64,000 nt of DNA from Ohtaekwangia sp. GTDB lineage: Bacteria > Bacteroidota > Bacteroidia > Cytophagales > Cyclobacteriaceae. This document shows positions 49,505 through 61,300 of this stretch, in pieces. Position 1 is the first letter of the stretch, and every line of letters starts with the position of its first letter. Under the pieces are notes generated by a model that was not told the DNA's origin, did no database searches, and saw only the letters and a program-made list of their open reading frames with translations. A program made the translations under genes and the position numbers. The stretch is from positions 682,001 to 746,000 of the forward strand of contig JAJNPV010000042.1 in NCBI GenBank assembly GCA_021155195.1. The letters run 5' to 3'.

Positions 49505-49959
49505 ATGGAAAATCAACACGCACACGTTTCAGAAATTCAACTTTCCTACTCACTTCGAATCAAGCCTTCGCTGCTTCCGAAGATCACCCACTCCAGGGAT
49601 GCGTATCAGATTCTTAAAAACGCCTGGGACTTCAACAAGATTGATTTGGTGGAGCAGTTCAAGGTCATGCTCCTCAACCGGGCCAACAAAGTTTGGGGAT
49701 TTGTGAAGTATCTACGGGCGGAACGGCTGCAACCGTGGCGGATCCTAAAATCATTTTTAGTGTGGCCCTCAAAGCAATGGCCAGTGGCATCATCGTTGCC
49801 CACAACCATCCTTCCGGAAACCTCAACCCCAGTCAAACTGATCTTGACCTTACCAAAAAAATGAAAGAGGGCGGTAAGTTCCTCGAACTTCAACTCCTCG
49901 ATCATGTCATCATTTCCAGTGAAGGGTATTACTCATTCGCAGACGAGGGACTCGTATAG
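49505..49959 (+). pseudogene. RadC/JAB-domain gene with a one-base frameshift
   Basis: A RadC-family (MPN/JAB metalloprotein) gene split over two frames. Frame 1 from ATG 49505 gives MENQHAHVSEIQLSYSLRIK ... DLVEQFKVMLLNRANKV. The protein then continues only in the -1 frame from about 49693: GICEVSTGGTAATVADPK, then SGIIVAHNHPSGNLNPSQTD with the JAMM zinc motif intact, ending 49959. One T appears missing in the AAAGTTTGGGG stretch at about 49688. Intact it would be about 150 residues, the usual size of mobile-element JAB proteins. It is either a pseudogene or a sequencing error at a homopolymer. Confidence 0.82.
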
Positions 49960-50043
49960 TTCCTCATTACTTCTCTTTTCTTCTCCATGATCAACTCGTT
50001 TGAAACTCAAAACAAACAGCCCAGGCTGATGGTTTCCACGAAT

Positions 50044-50140
50044 GCGGTGATTAAGTACCGATATCATCGCTTTTTTTGCGGTGATTATTTGGCTGTGCGG
50101 TGAATAACTGCCATATTTACTGCATAATTTGCGGTGAATG
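50044..50140 (+). repeat. Four direct repeats GCGGTGAWTR before fic
   Basis: Copies at 50044-50053, 50078-50087, 50097-50106 and 50131-50140, at start-to-start spacings of 34, 19 and 34 bp. The last one overlaps the fic start codon. Regular spacing and overlap with the start suggest an operator array, possibly bound by the C-terminal winged-helix part of the Fic protein. Confidence 0.65.
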
Positions 50141-51253
50141 ACCCAGTATATACATTTACGTCCAACCTGGCCAGATTTCCAATGGGAATCCGAAAGGCTC
50201 CTGGAACCACTTGCCGCATTGCGCGGTAAGCAAGGTCGCTTGCTGGGCAGCCTGGAAAGCCTTGGTCTCAGGCTCAGGGAAGAAGCCAGCCTTCAAACAC
50301 TTACCCTTGACGTGGTGAAGTCAAGTGAGATCGAAGGCGAGAATCTTCCCGAGGATCAGGTACGATCATCCATCGCCCGCAGATTAGGGCTGGAGGTTGC
50401 AGGTGTTGCTGTCACAGACCGAAATGTAGAAGGTGTAGTCGAAATGATGCTTGATGCCACGCAAAAGCATGACGAAGAACTTACTAAAAACCGACTCTTC
50501 GGATGGCACTCGGCGCTGTTTCCGGCCGGCCGCAGTGGTATGAAAAAAATAGCAACCGCTGCCTGGCGCGATGACTCAGAAGGTCCGATGCAAGTGGTAT
50601 CAGGTCCGATGGGAAGACAACGTGTACATTTTGAAGCTCCTGACGCATCACGCCTGGAAGATGAGATGGAAAAATTTCTCCGTTGGTTCAATGACCCCGG
50701 CAAGATTGACCCGGTACTGAAAGCGGCCGTTGCACATGTGTGGTTTGTTACTGTCCATCCGTTTGATGATGGCAACGGGCGAATCGCACGTGCCCTGACG
50801 GATCTTCAACTGGCCCGCGCTGACGGAAGCAAACAGCGTTTTTACAGTATGTCCGCTCAGATCCAAAAGGAACGGAAAGGATATTATGAGGTGCTTGAAA
50901 AAACGCAAAAGGAAACACTCAACATAACCGAATGGCTTTTATGGTTTATAGCATGCCTGGATCGTGCCCTTGATGCCTCTTCCGAAATACTTTCAGGAAT
51001 ACTGAGGAAAGCAACATTTTGGCAGGCACACCAGCAAACTGAACTCAACGAGCGCCAGCGTAAGATGATAAGCACATTGTTGGATGAAACGTTGGTGGGT
51101 AAACTCAATAATTCAAAGTGGGCCAAAATGACCAAGGTCTCTAATGATACCGCGTTGCGCGACATACAGGACCTACTCGCAAAAAAAATATTGGTAAAAG
51201 AAGAGGGAGGAGGACGGAATACCAGTTACCGAATATCATATCCGGTCCCATGA
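50138..51253 (+). CDS. Fic-family AMP-transferase with N-terminal DUF4172 and C-terminal winged helix
   Basis: A 371-residue Fic protein. The N-terminal part (about 1-75) carries the inhibitory helix with Ser62-x3-Glu66-Gly67 (SSEIEG), which places it in the class with the autoinhibitory motif in front of the Fic domain. The catalytic motif is HPFDDGNGRIAR (His207 to Arg217), so the active site is complete. The C-terminus (about 300-371: SKWAKMTKVSNDTALRDIQD) looks like a winged-helix DNA-binding domain. Such proteins usually transfer AMP to target proteins. The four repeats at the start codon suggest autoregulation. It is likely cargo of the mobile element; the target is unknown. Confidence 0.92.
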   Translation: MTQYIHLRPTWPDFQWESERLLEPLAALRGKQGRLLGSLESLGLRLREEASLQTLTLDVVKSSEIEGENLPEDQVRSSIARRLGLEVAGVAVTDRNVEGVVEMMLDATQKHDEELTKNRLFGWHSALFPAGRSGMKKIATAAWRDDSEGPMQVVSGPMGRQRVHFEAPDASRLEDEMEKFLRWFNDPGKIDPVLKAAVAHVWFVTVHPFDDGNGRIARALTDLQLARADGSKQRFYSMSAQIQKERKGYYEVLEKTQKETLNITEWLLWFIACLDRALDASSEILSGILRKATFWQAHQQTELNERQRKMISTLLDETLVGKLNNSKWAKMTKVSNDTALRDIQDLLAKKILVKEEGGGRNTSYRISYPVP

Positions 51254-51325
51254 TTTAGTTTTTTGCCAGCCAGGAGTCATATAGCACGTTTGCCCACATT
51301 ATGCATAGCCAAGGTTTCTCCGTCC

Positions 51326-52498
51326 TTATTTACTCTTGCTTAATTCTTTTATTTTCTTCTTGGCGTGTTCATTGGCGGGATTCAGTTCAAGAGATTTTTT
51401 ATAGCTTTCAAGTGCTTTTTGAGTATCACGCAAGGTCTCATAAGCTTCTCCCAAACTATCATGGGAATTCGGTGATGTAGGATAGTTTTTTACATTCATG
51501 GTAAAGAATTCCAGAGCCTTGAATTTTTCTTTATCGCTTCCACTTTGCAGCATCCTGTAACCTACCCGGTTTACGAGATGCTCAGGAGGTAAAAAATTCC
51601 ATGAGAGTCGTTCAGAAAGTGCATGAAAATGTTGGGTTAGCTGCTCTTGATCTTCCACATCGCGATAGGAAATGCCATAGCCTTCAAAAATTGCAGAGAT
51701 TCCGTTGTGAAAGGCAAGGATAGGAACTGAGCTATGGTCTTCATGTTCGAAGTATTCTAATTTGGCGGGCAGCGTACCGCTGTATTTGCTGTTCAGTGCC
51801 TCATAGAATCTTACATGACGATCCCGATTCCGGATGTTTCGTTTGCCCCAATTGGCTGTCGCTATGTAAATGAACCTTTCAAAGGATTCCTTACTAAGGG
51901 AATCTAATTTTTTGTCCATGGTTTCTGAATCCCAGGTTCCAAAACTTGGGTCAATCGCAATGAATGAATTGAAAAGAGTCTTTTCTTTCATATAGGTGTA
52001 AGTAGCCAGCAACCCACCTAATGAATGCCCAACAAGGATCCGATACGGTGCTGTTCGATACGTTTGATCTAACCCGGGGATTAACTCATCTTCTAAAAAG
52101 CGCAGGAAATTCTCTCCACCCCCTGAAGTATTTTGTCTTACCGTTATGATTTTGTCCGGTGAGTAATCTCGCCTTCTGTCAACATTCTGAATAGCAACCA
52201 CAATCATCTCCGGAATTTTCCAGCTTCTATACACATCCGAACTCATGTAGTTTACCATTCCCGCAATGGGCTTGAAGTGCAAATTTCCATCAAGTACAAT
52301 CAGCACCGGATATTTCTTATAGGACGATCCTTGATCATGGTATGAATCAGGAAGGCTAACCCAATATTCTCTGTCTTCATTCAGGATACGAGACGTAAGA
52401 GTATGTTTTGTACCAATTACAATGTCCCCAACATCTTGTGATCTTACCTGATTAATCCCGATTAGCAAAAGTAATGCGGCAATGATATTTTTATTCAT
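51326..52498 (-). CDS. Secreted esterase D-like alpha/beta hydrolase with C-terminal TPR repeats
   Basis: A 390-residue protein from ATG 52498 (MNKNIIAALLLLIGINQVRS is the signal peptide); the frame extends 12 codons upstream. The esterase domain (about 30-290) has YPVLIVLDGNLHFKPIAGMV, the nucleophile elbow GHSLGG and a catalytic His in EHEDHSSVP. The C-terminal part (about 330-390) holds TPR-like repeats (SHDSLGEAYETLRDTQKALE). Members hydrolyse siderophore or other esters; substrate unknown. It stands alone and is not clearly part of the mobile element. Confidence 0.88.
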   Translation of the reverse strand: MNKNIIAALLLLIGINQVRSQDVGDIVIGTKHTLTSRILNEDREYWVSLPDSYHDQGSSYKKYPVLIVLDGNLHFKPIAGMVNYMSSDVYRSWKIPEMIVVAIQNVDRRRDYSPDKIITVRQNTSGGGENFLRFLEDELIPGLDQTYRTAPYRILVGHSLGGLLATYTYMKEKTLFNSFIAIDPSFGTWDSETMDKKLDSLSKESFERFIYIATANWGKRNIRNRDRHVRFYEALNSKYSGTLPAKLEYFEHEDHSSVPILAFHNGISAIFEGYGISYRDVEDQEQLTQHFHALSERLSWNFLPPEHLVNRVGYRMLQSGSDKEKFKALEFFTMNVKNYPTSPNSHDSLGEAYETLRDTQKALESYKKSLELNPANEHAKKKIKELSKSK

Positions 52499-52534
52499 GC
52501 TGTCCATTTCGATAAATTGGTAACGGTCTCGCAT

Positions 52535-53160
52535 CAGAAAAGTAGCGGGTTCTCACGTTACTTGCCGAACGAAGACAATGAATTAAATTTTCCAAGGTTC
52601 GAATCACCAGCAACTCGCCCACGCGCACTATGCAGGTTGCACCACTACATTATAAATATAGTAATGAAAATTATCAATGCTTAAGTAAGAACGAAATGCA
52701 TTTGAGGAAAACGCTTCACCCAGTTTCAGTTATCAGCGCGGGTGCCCGCAGATAACTGCTGCCGAAAACTAAAGACAACAACGGCACATCGCTTTTTTGT
52801 GATCATGAAATTTTGTGTTGAGTGCTACCAACATACAGTACAAATGCACAAAACCGACGTGAGAATATTTTTTTCAGGAATTTTTTCACTAGCGAGTGGT
52901 TGTGCAACAGCTACTTTTGTTGGTAGCTGTAGGGCCCTTCTCCACGCTTCATTCGTAGCCTTGTCTTTTGTCCCCCGTTAATTAACACCAATCTTTTTTA
53001 GTCAGCCGTGCGGTGGGGCATTTTTCATTGACCACTTTGTCCACTTACACTGTACTGAGCACACTCTTTGACTGGCTTTGGATGTGGGCTGCAAGCGTGG
53101 CCAGGCAATGTGTGTGCGATTTAGTTGGCGTCATTTCAACCTAGTCTCAATGTCCAAGAA
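52535..53160. other. Gene-free stretch before the defence operon
   Basis: About 620 bp with no gene. Inverted repeats GCTACCAACA (52824-52833) and TGTTGGTAGC (52918-52927) enclose 84 bp. The ORFs here (52742, 53078) are short and have no recognisable product. As the operon at 53161-64000 ends here, this is downstream spacer, possibly an old insertion edge. Confidence 0.5.
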
Positions 53161-54294
53161 TTACTTTGACGGAATTATTTTGTTGCGTTTAAGAAAATCC
53201 TTCAATGCTTTTGCAACTGCTTCTGCAAGCGGAACAGGAACTCCATTTCCAATCATCTTGAATTTCTTAGATAACGGTAATTCAGAAGGCAAAACATAAG
53301 TGTCTTCTACACCCTGCAGTCGCAACGCCTCACGCACTGATAAACGTCTATGCTTGTATGGGTGTAAGTGAACTTCATTGTTTCCGTAGCAAGCTGTCGG
53401 ACTGTATTTGAATCGGTGAAGCCTTTTGAATGAAGGTCTGTTTGTTTCTCCTTCGCTAATGGCATTCAAAGTTTTGTCGGTGGCGTACAAGTTAAAATAC
53501 TCCTTGGAATTAGGAGTGCTTTTCATTTCACGAAATGGCACTAAGCAACTCTCAACACACAAATTTAGAGGTAAATCTTTTGGCTTCGTTAGTGCTTTTC
53601 CGAATGGCACGGACGTTGCCCACTTATATTTTGTCGCTGCTCCCTGAAATTGTTTGTCTACTGGAAAAGTGAACCACTCACCGAAAAATTTGCTAGTTAT
53701 ATTTTTGTCAACTTTGTCCCTGCGAATACCAACAAAGAAAACCCTTTCCCTGAATTGAGGAACTCCAAAATCTAAAGCATTCAATGTTTTATGGTCAATA
53801 AAGTACTCTTTCTCAACCCGACTCAAAAGTTTTTTTAAATGCTCTTTTGTTGATTTGTGCTTAGTCAAACCAGTTACATTTTCCATTACAAAAAAGGTGG
53901 GCTTTAGTTCAAGAATTCTATCAAAGAAAATTATAGTGAGTTTTCCTCTTTCACCTTTGAATCCTTTCCGGTTTCCATTTAAGCTGAAATCCTGACATGG
54001 CGGTCCACCAATAATTCCAAAATCCTCCGGCTTTTCCTCTGCAAATGCCTCTGCAATTATATTTTTTGCACTTATTGAAGTAATTGACTTTGTGTTGAAA
54101 ATTTCCGCTTTGATTCCGTTACCTCTAGCTTTTCGCCATGAAGTAATGCCGCCTGCGTGAAGCTTTATAAACACCTCATCAACCTCGTTTGTCCAAATAA
54201 TTTCAAAGCCTGCCTTCTCAAAACCCATGTCCATAAATCCTCCACCGGAGTAAAAAGAAAGGATTGGAATTTTATGTTCGTTATGGTTACTCAT
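53161..54294 (-). CDS. DNA cytosine-5 methyltransferase (DruM-like)
   Basis: A 377-residue C5 methylase with the ordered motifs: I (ILSFYSGGGFMDMGFEKAG), IV (IIGGPPCQDFSLNG, nucleophile Cys100), VI (FVMENVTGL), VIII (FGVPQFRERVFFVGI), IX and X (KMIGNGVPVPLAEAVA). Target recognition region about 225-330. It is the last gene of a minus-strand operon with a giant DUF1998-type helicase and a PD-(D/E)XK nuclease; its start overlaps the nuclease gene end by 8 bp. In such defence operons it marks self DNA. Sequence specificity cannot be read. Confidence 0.93.
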   Translation of the reverse strand: MSNHNEHKIPILSFYSGGGFMDMGFEKAGFEIIWTNEVDEVFIKLHAGGITSWRKARGNGIKAEIFNTKSITSISAKNIIAEAFAEEKPEDFGIIGGPPCQDFSLNGNRKGFKGERGKLTIIFFDRILELKPTFFVMENVTGLTKHKSTKEHLKKLLSRVEKEYFIDHKTLNALDFGVPQFRERVFFVGIRRDKVDKNITSKFFGEWFTFPVDKQFQGAATKYKWATSVPFGKALTKPKDLPLNLCVESCLVPFREMKSTPNSKEYFNLYATDKTLNAISEGETNRPSFKRLHRFKYSPTACYGNNEVHLHPYKHRRLSVREALRLQGVEDTYVLPSELPLSKKFKMIGNGVPVPLAEAVAKALKDFLKRNKIIPSK

Positions 54295-55360
54295 AAATCA
54301 TAGTCGTCTTGATTGCAGAGTAAACAAACTCCGTTGCTTCTTTTCTTAAATTGAAAATACTAATTATTTTATTTCTGCTGTCATTTAACTCGTCATACTT
54401 TTCTTCAGGGAAACTTGTAACTGTAAATTTTCTATCACCACTTGCTAAAAACACACTCACATTTCCGTTCTGATACTTAACTACATTTATTATTGAACCT
54501 GAAACATCATTGAAAGAAGAATCTGTTTCCAAATGTTTCAAAAAGAACGAACAAGCCGGTCTGTATAAACAGTACTTGCAATTTGTCTCTGATGGATTCG
54601 CTACAAATTTTTCACTACTGATACTTTCGTTTGTCGTTTTTAGTAATTCCTTCGCTTTCTCAAAAATAATATTGCACTCTGACTCCTTGAAGTCAAATGT
54701 GAACTTTTGTTTTGCCAAATCAACTAAACTCAATTGAGTTGGAAACTTCCCATTGGTTTCAAAGTACAGATAAGCATAGAGTTTTAATTGCTCTTTGTAT
54801 TCTTCCTTTATATCAGAAAATATTTCTCCATCATCATCTAGCACATCTTGTGTTATCGCTCCTGTTTTGAAATCAATAATTTCTGCTTGCTGTTCATCTT
54901 CAATCACCAAATCAATTTTACCTGCAATCAATTTGTCTTTTGATTCAAACCATTTCTCAGATGAATATTTTATTCCGTTTGATACCGTTTCTTTTTCAGC
55001 AACATTTTTCAGGTGTTTTTTCAAAAGAATCTTCTTCATCCCGAAGTCCTTTACATTCTTTTGAAGTGGAATAAAAAAATCATAGCCCTGTTGTTTCAAA
55101 TTCTCCTCTTGTAATTTCACTTGCTCGTCAAATACTTTATTGAAATCATCTTCATTGCTGGTTACACCTTTCGCAATCAGTTCAAGCATTTTGTGTAAAA
55201 CTGTCCCGAAATAAGCATTCGGTGAAACTGGCAATAAAGGTTTTTTTTCAAATGCTTCTGCCAATAAGGATTTGTAAGCACAATTTTTCATTGAATAAAA
55301 TTGACTTGGAGAAATCCTATTGATTTTCCGGAAAACTATTTTGCCAACTTTATTCATCAT
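54287..55360 (-). CDS. Cas4/RecB-like PD-(D/E)XK nuclease with Fe-S cysteines
   Basis: A 357-residue nuclease. It opens with ISPSQFYSMKNCAYKSLLAE (Cys27). His56 follows in FGTVLHKMLE, then the PD-(D/E)XK core: Asp150 in GKIDLVIED and Asp163-x-Lys165 in EIIDFKTG. Next is the QxxxY motif (Gln191-Tyr195) and the C-x2-C-x5-C group CKYCLYRPAC (Cys261, 264, 270). Together with Cys27 these four Cys should hold a 4Fe-4S cluster as in Cas4 and AddB. A C-terminal domain (about 285-357) is extra and unassigned. Four-base overlap with the helicase gene and eight-base overlap with the methylase gene. Confidence 0.88.
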   Translation of the reverse strand: MMNKVGKIVFRKINRISPSQFYSMKNCAYKSLLAEAFEKKPLLPVSPNAYFGTVLHKMLELIAKGVTSNEDDFNKVFDEQVKLQEENLKQQGYDFFIPLQKNVKDFGMKKILLKKHLKNVAEKETVSNGIKYSSEKWFESKDKLIAGKIDLVIEDEQQAEIIDFKTGAITQDVLDDDGEIFSDIKEEYKEQLKLYAYLYFETNGKFPTQLSLVDLAKQKFTFDFKESECNIIFEKAKELLKTTNESISSEKFVANPSETNCKYCLYRPACSFFLKHLETDSSFNDVSGSIINVVKYQNGNVSVFLASGDRKFTVTSFPEEKYDELNDSRNKIISIFNLRKEATEFVYSAIKTTMIYE

Positions 55361-58300
55361 CTGCTTACTAGTTTTTCATAACACCAACCCGGTCTACGGT
55401 GCAGGTTGAAAGTGTCAACAATGCTAACCGTTCCGTTTCTGCTGCTTGTGTATTCATCAATCTCTGCTTTTGTTTCTGCTAACCAGTTAGCTTCTCTGAT
55501 ATTTCTTAAATCCCAAAACGGATGAACAATCATGATTACATTCTTCTGGTTTCTTCCGAATTTAATAACGGGCAATCTATTTATCTCACTCAAATGAGTG
55601 AAGCCAAAGCTTTGAGCAAAACTGTTTCTTAGCTCTGTTGCAAATGCAAGCCAATCATTCAACTCAATATGTTCATTGAAATTTCCATCTGTGCCACACA
55701 CATAGGTTGAATCACTCATTACTCGCATCATTGCCAAACCTAATTTCCAGTCAAGCAAACTGTGATAGTTCATGTTCCTGTAAACCTTCAAACAATCATA
55801 GCAAGCATCCTTGCACCTGTGTTGGTGTGTAGGTGAATGAATCTTTCCCAAATAATTAGTTGGGTCAGGTGGAATCATTGCTTCTGCAAGAATGTTTTGA
55901 AAGTTGTTGTATAAATATCTTACGAACCCTGAACCGTTTGGTAATTCATCTGTCAAAATAATTTCTGCAATTCTTCTGTCTGTTCCATCGTCAAGCGTTT
56001 TCATTGATATGTCCGCAATCTCAATTTCAGTCGGGTCAACATCAAGTTTGTCAGCCAAAATTCTTTGCAATAAAAATGCTGCTGAATAATATCCTGAACG
56101 AACTCCGTTTGATTGTGCTTTGATGTGAGGCAAATCAGTTTCTCTTGAAAACATATTCAGGTCTAACTCTAATGAAACAGTTGCAGGTGCAATTCTGAAA
56201 ATTTCAGTTTTCTTATTGCTTGCCAAAGCTATTTGTTCGTCTTGTCCTGCCGGATTCGGTTGAATGAAAATTGAATATCCATTTGAGTTGGAGTTAACCG
56301 CCAAATCATTTACTAGCCATTGGTCATTAAACCAAAATCCGATTACTGAATTAAATGGAAACCGGTTGTTTGTATTATAAAGTTTTCCTGTGAAATATCT
56401 GTCAGAGTTTGTGTTCACTCTCCAAGTAACGTCCTTATCGCTTATGATTAAGTCAGCATTATTTACCAATTGATGTTGGTCAGGATTTGCAGGGTCATTT
56501 ATTTTCTCAGCAAAAATTGGTGGTCTTGATAAAAGAAATTCTGAATCATCTTTATTATCACTACCGGAAGAAAGATTTGTTCTGTATGCTCTAGGTGATT
56601 TCAGTTTTACAGGTTGCTGATACTTGTCGGGATTTAATTCACCACAATTTGGGCAACTGTCAAATTGATTCTGTGCTTCCAATTCTGTTTTTCTTTCTTC
56701 GGAATAGGTTTCAAAGAATCCGCATGCCCTGCATCTCACAAACCAACGGTTCAATGAAAATGGAAGTTGGTTACTTGTCCTTGCGTTGGTAACTGTTTCG
56801 CTTCCGTTTCTTCTTGTGTTTATGATGTCGCTTGTGAAACCAATGACTTGATGAATCGCTTTGTCTTTTGTTTTCTGTGCTCCCGGGGCAAACTCATAAA
56901 TTGCCATTGACTGTGCTCTATCAATTGAAAGCGGTTCTAAATGTTTGTTGATGCCGTGATATAAATTCCTGATTGTTGTTGGCATTCCAAACATTGGAAG
57001 TATTCCACCTTCCGCTAATTTTTCCGAAACATCGGTTGTTGCAATTTCTTCATTGTTGATTACGCTTTGTGCTTTTTCAATTAAACCGTTTGCACTTGTT
57101 GTGTCTGCTATCCATGTGATAAAATCATTTCGTTTTGCCAGCAACTGCGGTGTTATCAAAGCATCAATCGTTTCTTCAATTTGCGTTCTGTTATTTGTTA
57201 TCCAATGAATGATTTGTGTTTTGTAGTCCGTCCAATTCACTTGTGCATCACCGATATTTCCAAACTCTCCGTGAACACTTGACTTTTCATCATTGGTTAT
57301 GTCAATGCCTTCATCAATGTATGCTTTCCTTAAAATTTCTTTTGCTAGCAAGCGTTTGAAAATTCTCTCTTGATTCATTGAGAGAAATGGAGTAGGTGGC
57401 GAATCCCCTGTTATCTTATGAGGATTTGAAAAATAAAATTCGTCATGACTTCTGCCCCTGCAAAATGTTAGAATTACTGAATATGCTTGCCCTCTACGTC
57501 CTGCCCGTCCAACTCTTTGTTGGTAGTTGAATCTTTGCGGTGGCATATTTCCTAACATCACTGCTTGTAATGCTCCAATGTCAACACCAACTTCAAGCGT
57601 TGTTGTTACACTCAACAAGTCAATTGTTTTCACTTGCCTCATTCCTTCATCTGGCAAAATGATATTTCTAAAATGCCGTTGCCTTTCAAACTGGTCGTCT
57701 GTTTGTCCGGTTAATTCTTCGCAATGCAAACGGATTGGTTGACGTTGTTCTTTTATTGCATTGTATGAGAGATAATTTTCTTCCCAGATATCATCGCATG
57801 TGCTGTCCGCTTGCGGTTGCAATGGCGTAACTGAATATGTGCAGATGCCACCGCTAAAGTGCAAGTGCGGCCTGCTTCCTCTTGGACTTGTCCAAACTTG
57901 GTCGGTTGCCCGTGCAACTTTTATAAAGAGATTTTCAATTTGAATTCCTGTATCACCTGCAAGTAAACCACTTGTTGAAAGAGTAGTGAAAACAGCATCA
58001 CCAATTTCATTTTCTTGTTTGGATAATCTGGAAGCAATTGCACGTATATATTTTTTTACATGCCCTGGCAATTCCCTGTATGCTGTAAAATTGAAAGGAC
58101 TTGAATCATCAACCTTGTTGTGTTTCCATTTGTCTCCCAAAATTCGGATTGTTGAATTTACGATTTGTAAAAACTCGTCTCTCGCAATTGCAACTGCGTT
58201 TGCTTGGTCTGTGATAACTTGCGTTTCAGGATTGATACTTACATAACCCAATGCAGAAGATTCAAACGAATAAAAGAGAGAACCAAAAAACATTGAGGCA

Positions 58301-61300
58301 AGATTCGTAAAAGTTCCATCTCGCATTTCTGCAATGAATTCATCACTGATTCCGGCATTCCATTCTTCTCTTTCAAAATTTATTAATTCATACCAAGGAA
58401 CAAATCGACCGTTAAGTGGTTTTGATTGCAATGAAATGTCATTGCCTCCGGGATTTATACCTAATTCAACAAAGTGTTTTATGAGCGGTGCAAGGTTCAC
58501 TGAATTTGTAATGTGAACCAACTCTCTAACATTTATCAGCAATGAGCGGAATTCATTCAATTTTGAGATTGAATCATCTTTTTCTTTCAACCGATTTATA
58601 TTTGTTCCGATGTAGTTCGATTTCTCAACCAAGTATTCCACTTCATCATAAATTGGTGCTGACTTTAACCGAAGTTCTGCTTGTCTCACTGTTTCGCGAC
58701 TATCAAAGGCATTTATAATCTGAAAGCGCAACATCAGATTTGTGTGAAGTTCACTCACCAAAATTTCTCTTAGCAAATCTGTGAAATGATTTCTCTCAAT
58801 GCCGTTTGCGATTTGTGCTGCATCTTCTCGGCTATCAGAAAACACCACCAACTTTCTTTCAGCCTCGGTGTCTGGCAATTGGTACATGAGTTCCTTAGCA
58901 AATATTTGTGTTGTCTTAGCAAAACCAGTTCTGAAGCCTCTGATGGATGTGAATTTTCTTTTAGGTGTGTCTTGTCTTCTTTTCTGATTATTCAATCCGC
59001 AACACGGACAAACACACGGCAACGCTTTGTGTGTTTCTCTTGTATCAATATTTCCACTTGCGTCAGGAAATGCAATATCTCTGTTTGAACCGTTTTGTGT
59101 AATTGTGAAGTAGAAGCCTTTTATCCAAAAATTACTATCAGTATTTGCTTTATCGTGTGAAAAATCAATATCGCCTGAAATGCAATTGAGCGATGCGGGA
59201 ATCCAATTTGCTTCAAAGTCTCCTTGCTCGAATTCATTTAATGTTGCCTGTCTCCAGTAGTCAGTTGGAATTCCATGTTCACGGTCATGTTTAGTGAACT
59301 CTTGACTCCCGCAAGGCCAAAACACCGCGAATTCTTGAAAACTTCTTTTCTCAACCAACTTAGCTGGCGTCTTTTCCGGTATCCCTTCAATATTTGGACT
59401 GATGGGAAGTAATTCAAATGAGTGGTTTCCGGATTCATTTCTTGTTACTAATCGACTTCCTCCAAATAAAGTTGTTCCGCAATTATCACAATAGAGTAAT
59501 TCTAAAATTCTATTTCCCCTTTCAGAAGTTATTTTTGATGTTGAATAAAGTTTTCCTGCTGTTCGTTCTCTGTCTGAGAATGCAGGATTATCGATATCAT
59601 CTGCCTTTACGGATGCCCAAATTCCTTCTATGTTTCTAAAGAAATAATGAAATCGAAAACGTGGTAATTTTCTTTCATCAGTAATTGAAGAAGTAACTGT
59701 TTGAAATTCTGGCTCATCAAACAATGCTCTTGCTATGAGCAAACCTCTCAAAGCATTTTGTAATGCTTCTTTATTAGTTGTGGTTTCAAAAACTGTTTCC
59801 GCGAAATATTTCCCTGTTGCATCATCACCGATTGCTTGGGTTGAACAAACTGCTTTGTAATTATCGCAAGGCGAGTACAATCTTTCTTTAAGTTGCAATG
59901 CTGGAGTTGCAATTACTGAAAGTAATTTTTTAATTCCTGTTTCCGTCTGTGTTATGTTGAATGCTGTTGCAATTTGTATTGCTGCTGTTTCACAACTTTC
60001 GATAAAAGTTGAGTTTGAAATATTTCCTTTCGCCAAAGAAAATTGCTCTGCAATGTCTTTAAATGGATTTACCGGAAGCTTCCTTTCAGTTTCAGGAAAT
60101 GGATTTACAGGATTATTTACTCCTTCAATTAGTTTGAACTTATTGTCAAAATACTCTGCACTTACTCCAAAAAAATCACAGACAAAACTTTTGCTGTCTT
60201 CGTCTCCGCCTTCAAGTGATGCACTTGATGCAAGTATGCGTAACTGCTCATGATGTGGGTGCAAGCCCAAACGGTCAAGCACAAGTTTGAGTAGGTACGC
60301 TACCTCTGTGCCTTGTGTACCTCTACACAAGTGCAACTCATCAATGATTAAGTGAAATATCCGATTTGGTTTTGCTGCTGTCCTTTCTGCTTCCGGTAAA
60401 TCTTCACAAGCCAACCATTCCCTTGTCTCGTCAAAAATACCTTTGTCAATATCACGCATCATCATGATACTTAACATAGAATAGTTTGTAATGAGAATAT
60501 CAGGAGGAGCAACTTGCATATCAAATCTGCTTCTCATTTCTGAACCGTCTAAACGTTGGAAAAAAGATTTTAATTCTTTCGCTTCGCTTCCGGTTTTTCC
60601 TGTTGCTTGTATGTATTGTTCAACTCTGTTTGAATCAGTTTCAATTTGTCGTAACACTTCAACCAATTGAGTAACTTTTCTTTTATTAATTACAGTTCCG
60701 TTGTCAGTGAGCTTTTTCAACTCACCTGCAACTGGTGAACTGCCGTTATATCTTCCGAAATAGATAGAGTTTCCGTTTGCATTTGTGTTTAGCCATTGTC
60801 TTGTATCATCTGAATCAAGTGCTTTTCTTAATCGGCTCATTTGGTCTTCCACCAATGCATTCATCGGGTAAAGAATTAATGCTCTTGCTCCAGCTTTTCT
60901 TCTTTCGTGTTGTCTTTGTCTTGCTGCATCGCTTAAAGTAAAGTCTGCTGTGTTTACAATTTGAGTTGTTGTAAGGCCTCCGTCTGCTCTTTCTTTCCAC
61001 CATGTGTTTACTGTTGCTCCCTTTGCATGGGGAGTTTGCCAGTTGGTAAACTCCTTTGCAAGCTGTGCAAACAATGGCAGCAAAAAGGACTCTGTTTTTC
61101 CTGAACCTGTTCCTGATGTTATGATGCAATTATTTCCTTCCATTGCTTGCCTCAGCATTTCCGCTTGATGCGAATGCAATTTTATTGTTGATGGAAACAA
61201 GCCGGTCTTTACCAATTCCTTGAATGTTGCCGCCTCGTTTGCGTTTAATGAATTACCTAAATCAGCAAGTGTTAAGTCATCAATGCGTTTGTTGCTTGAA

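Noticed and set aside
43265..51253. Complete conjugative element (ICE)
   Set aside because: Only mobilisation genes are present; no VirB4/TraG-type or coupling-protein gene is visible, so the module is mobilisable, not self-transmissible, as far as the window shows.
52742..53299. Short plus-strand frames before the methylase
   Set aside because: No start context, no homology by eye, and the second overlaps the methylase gene.
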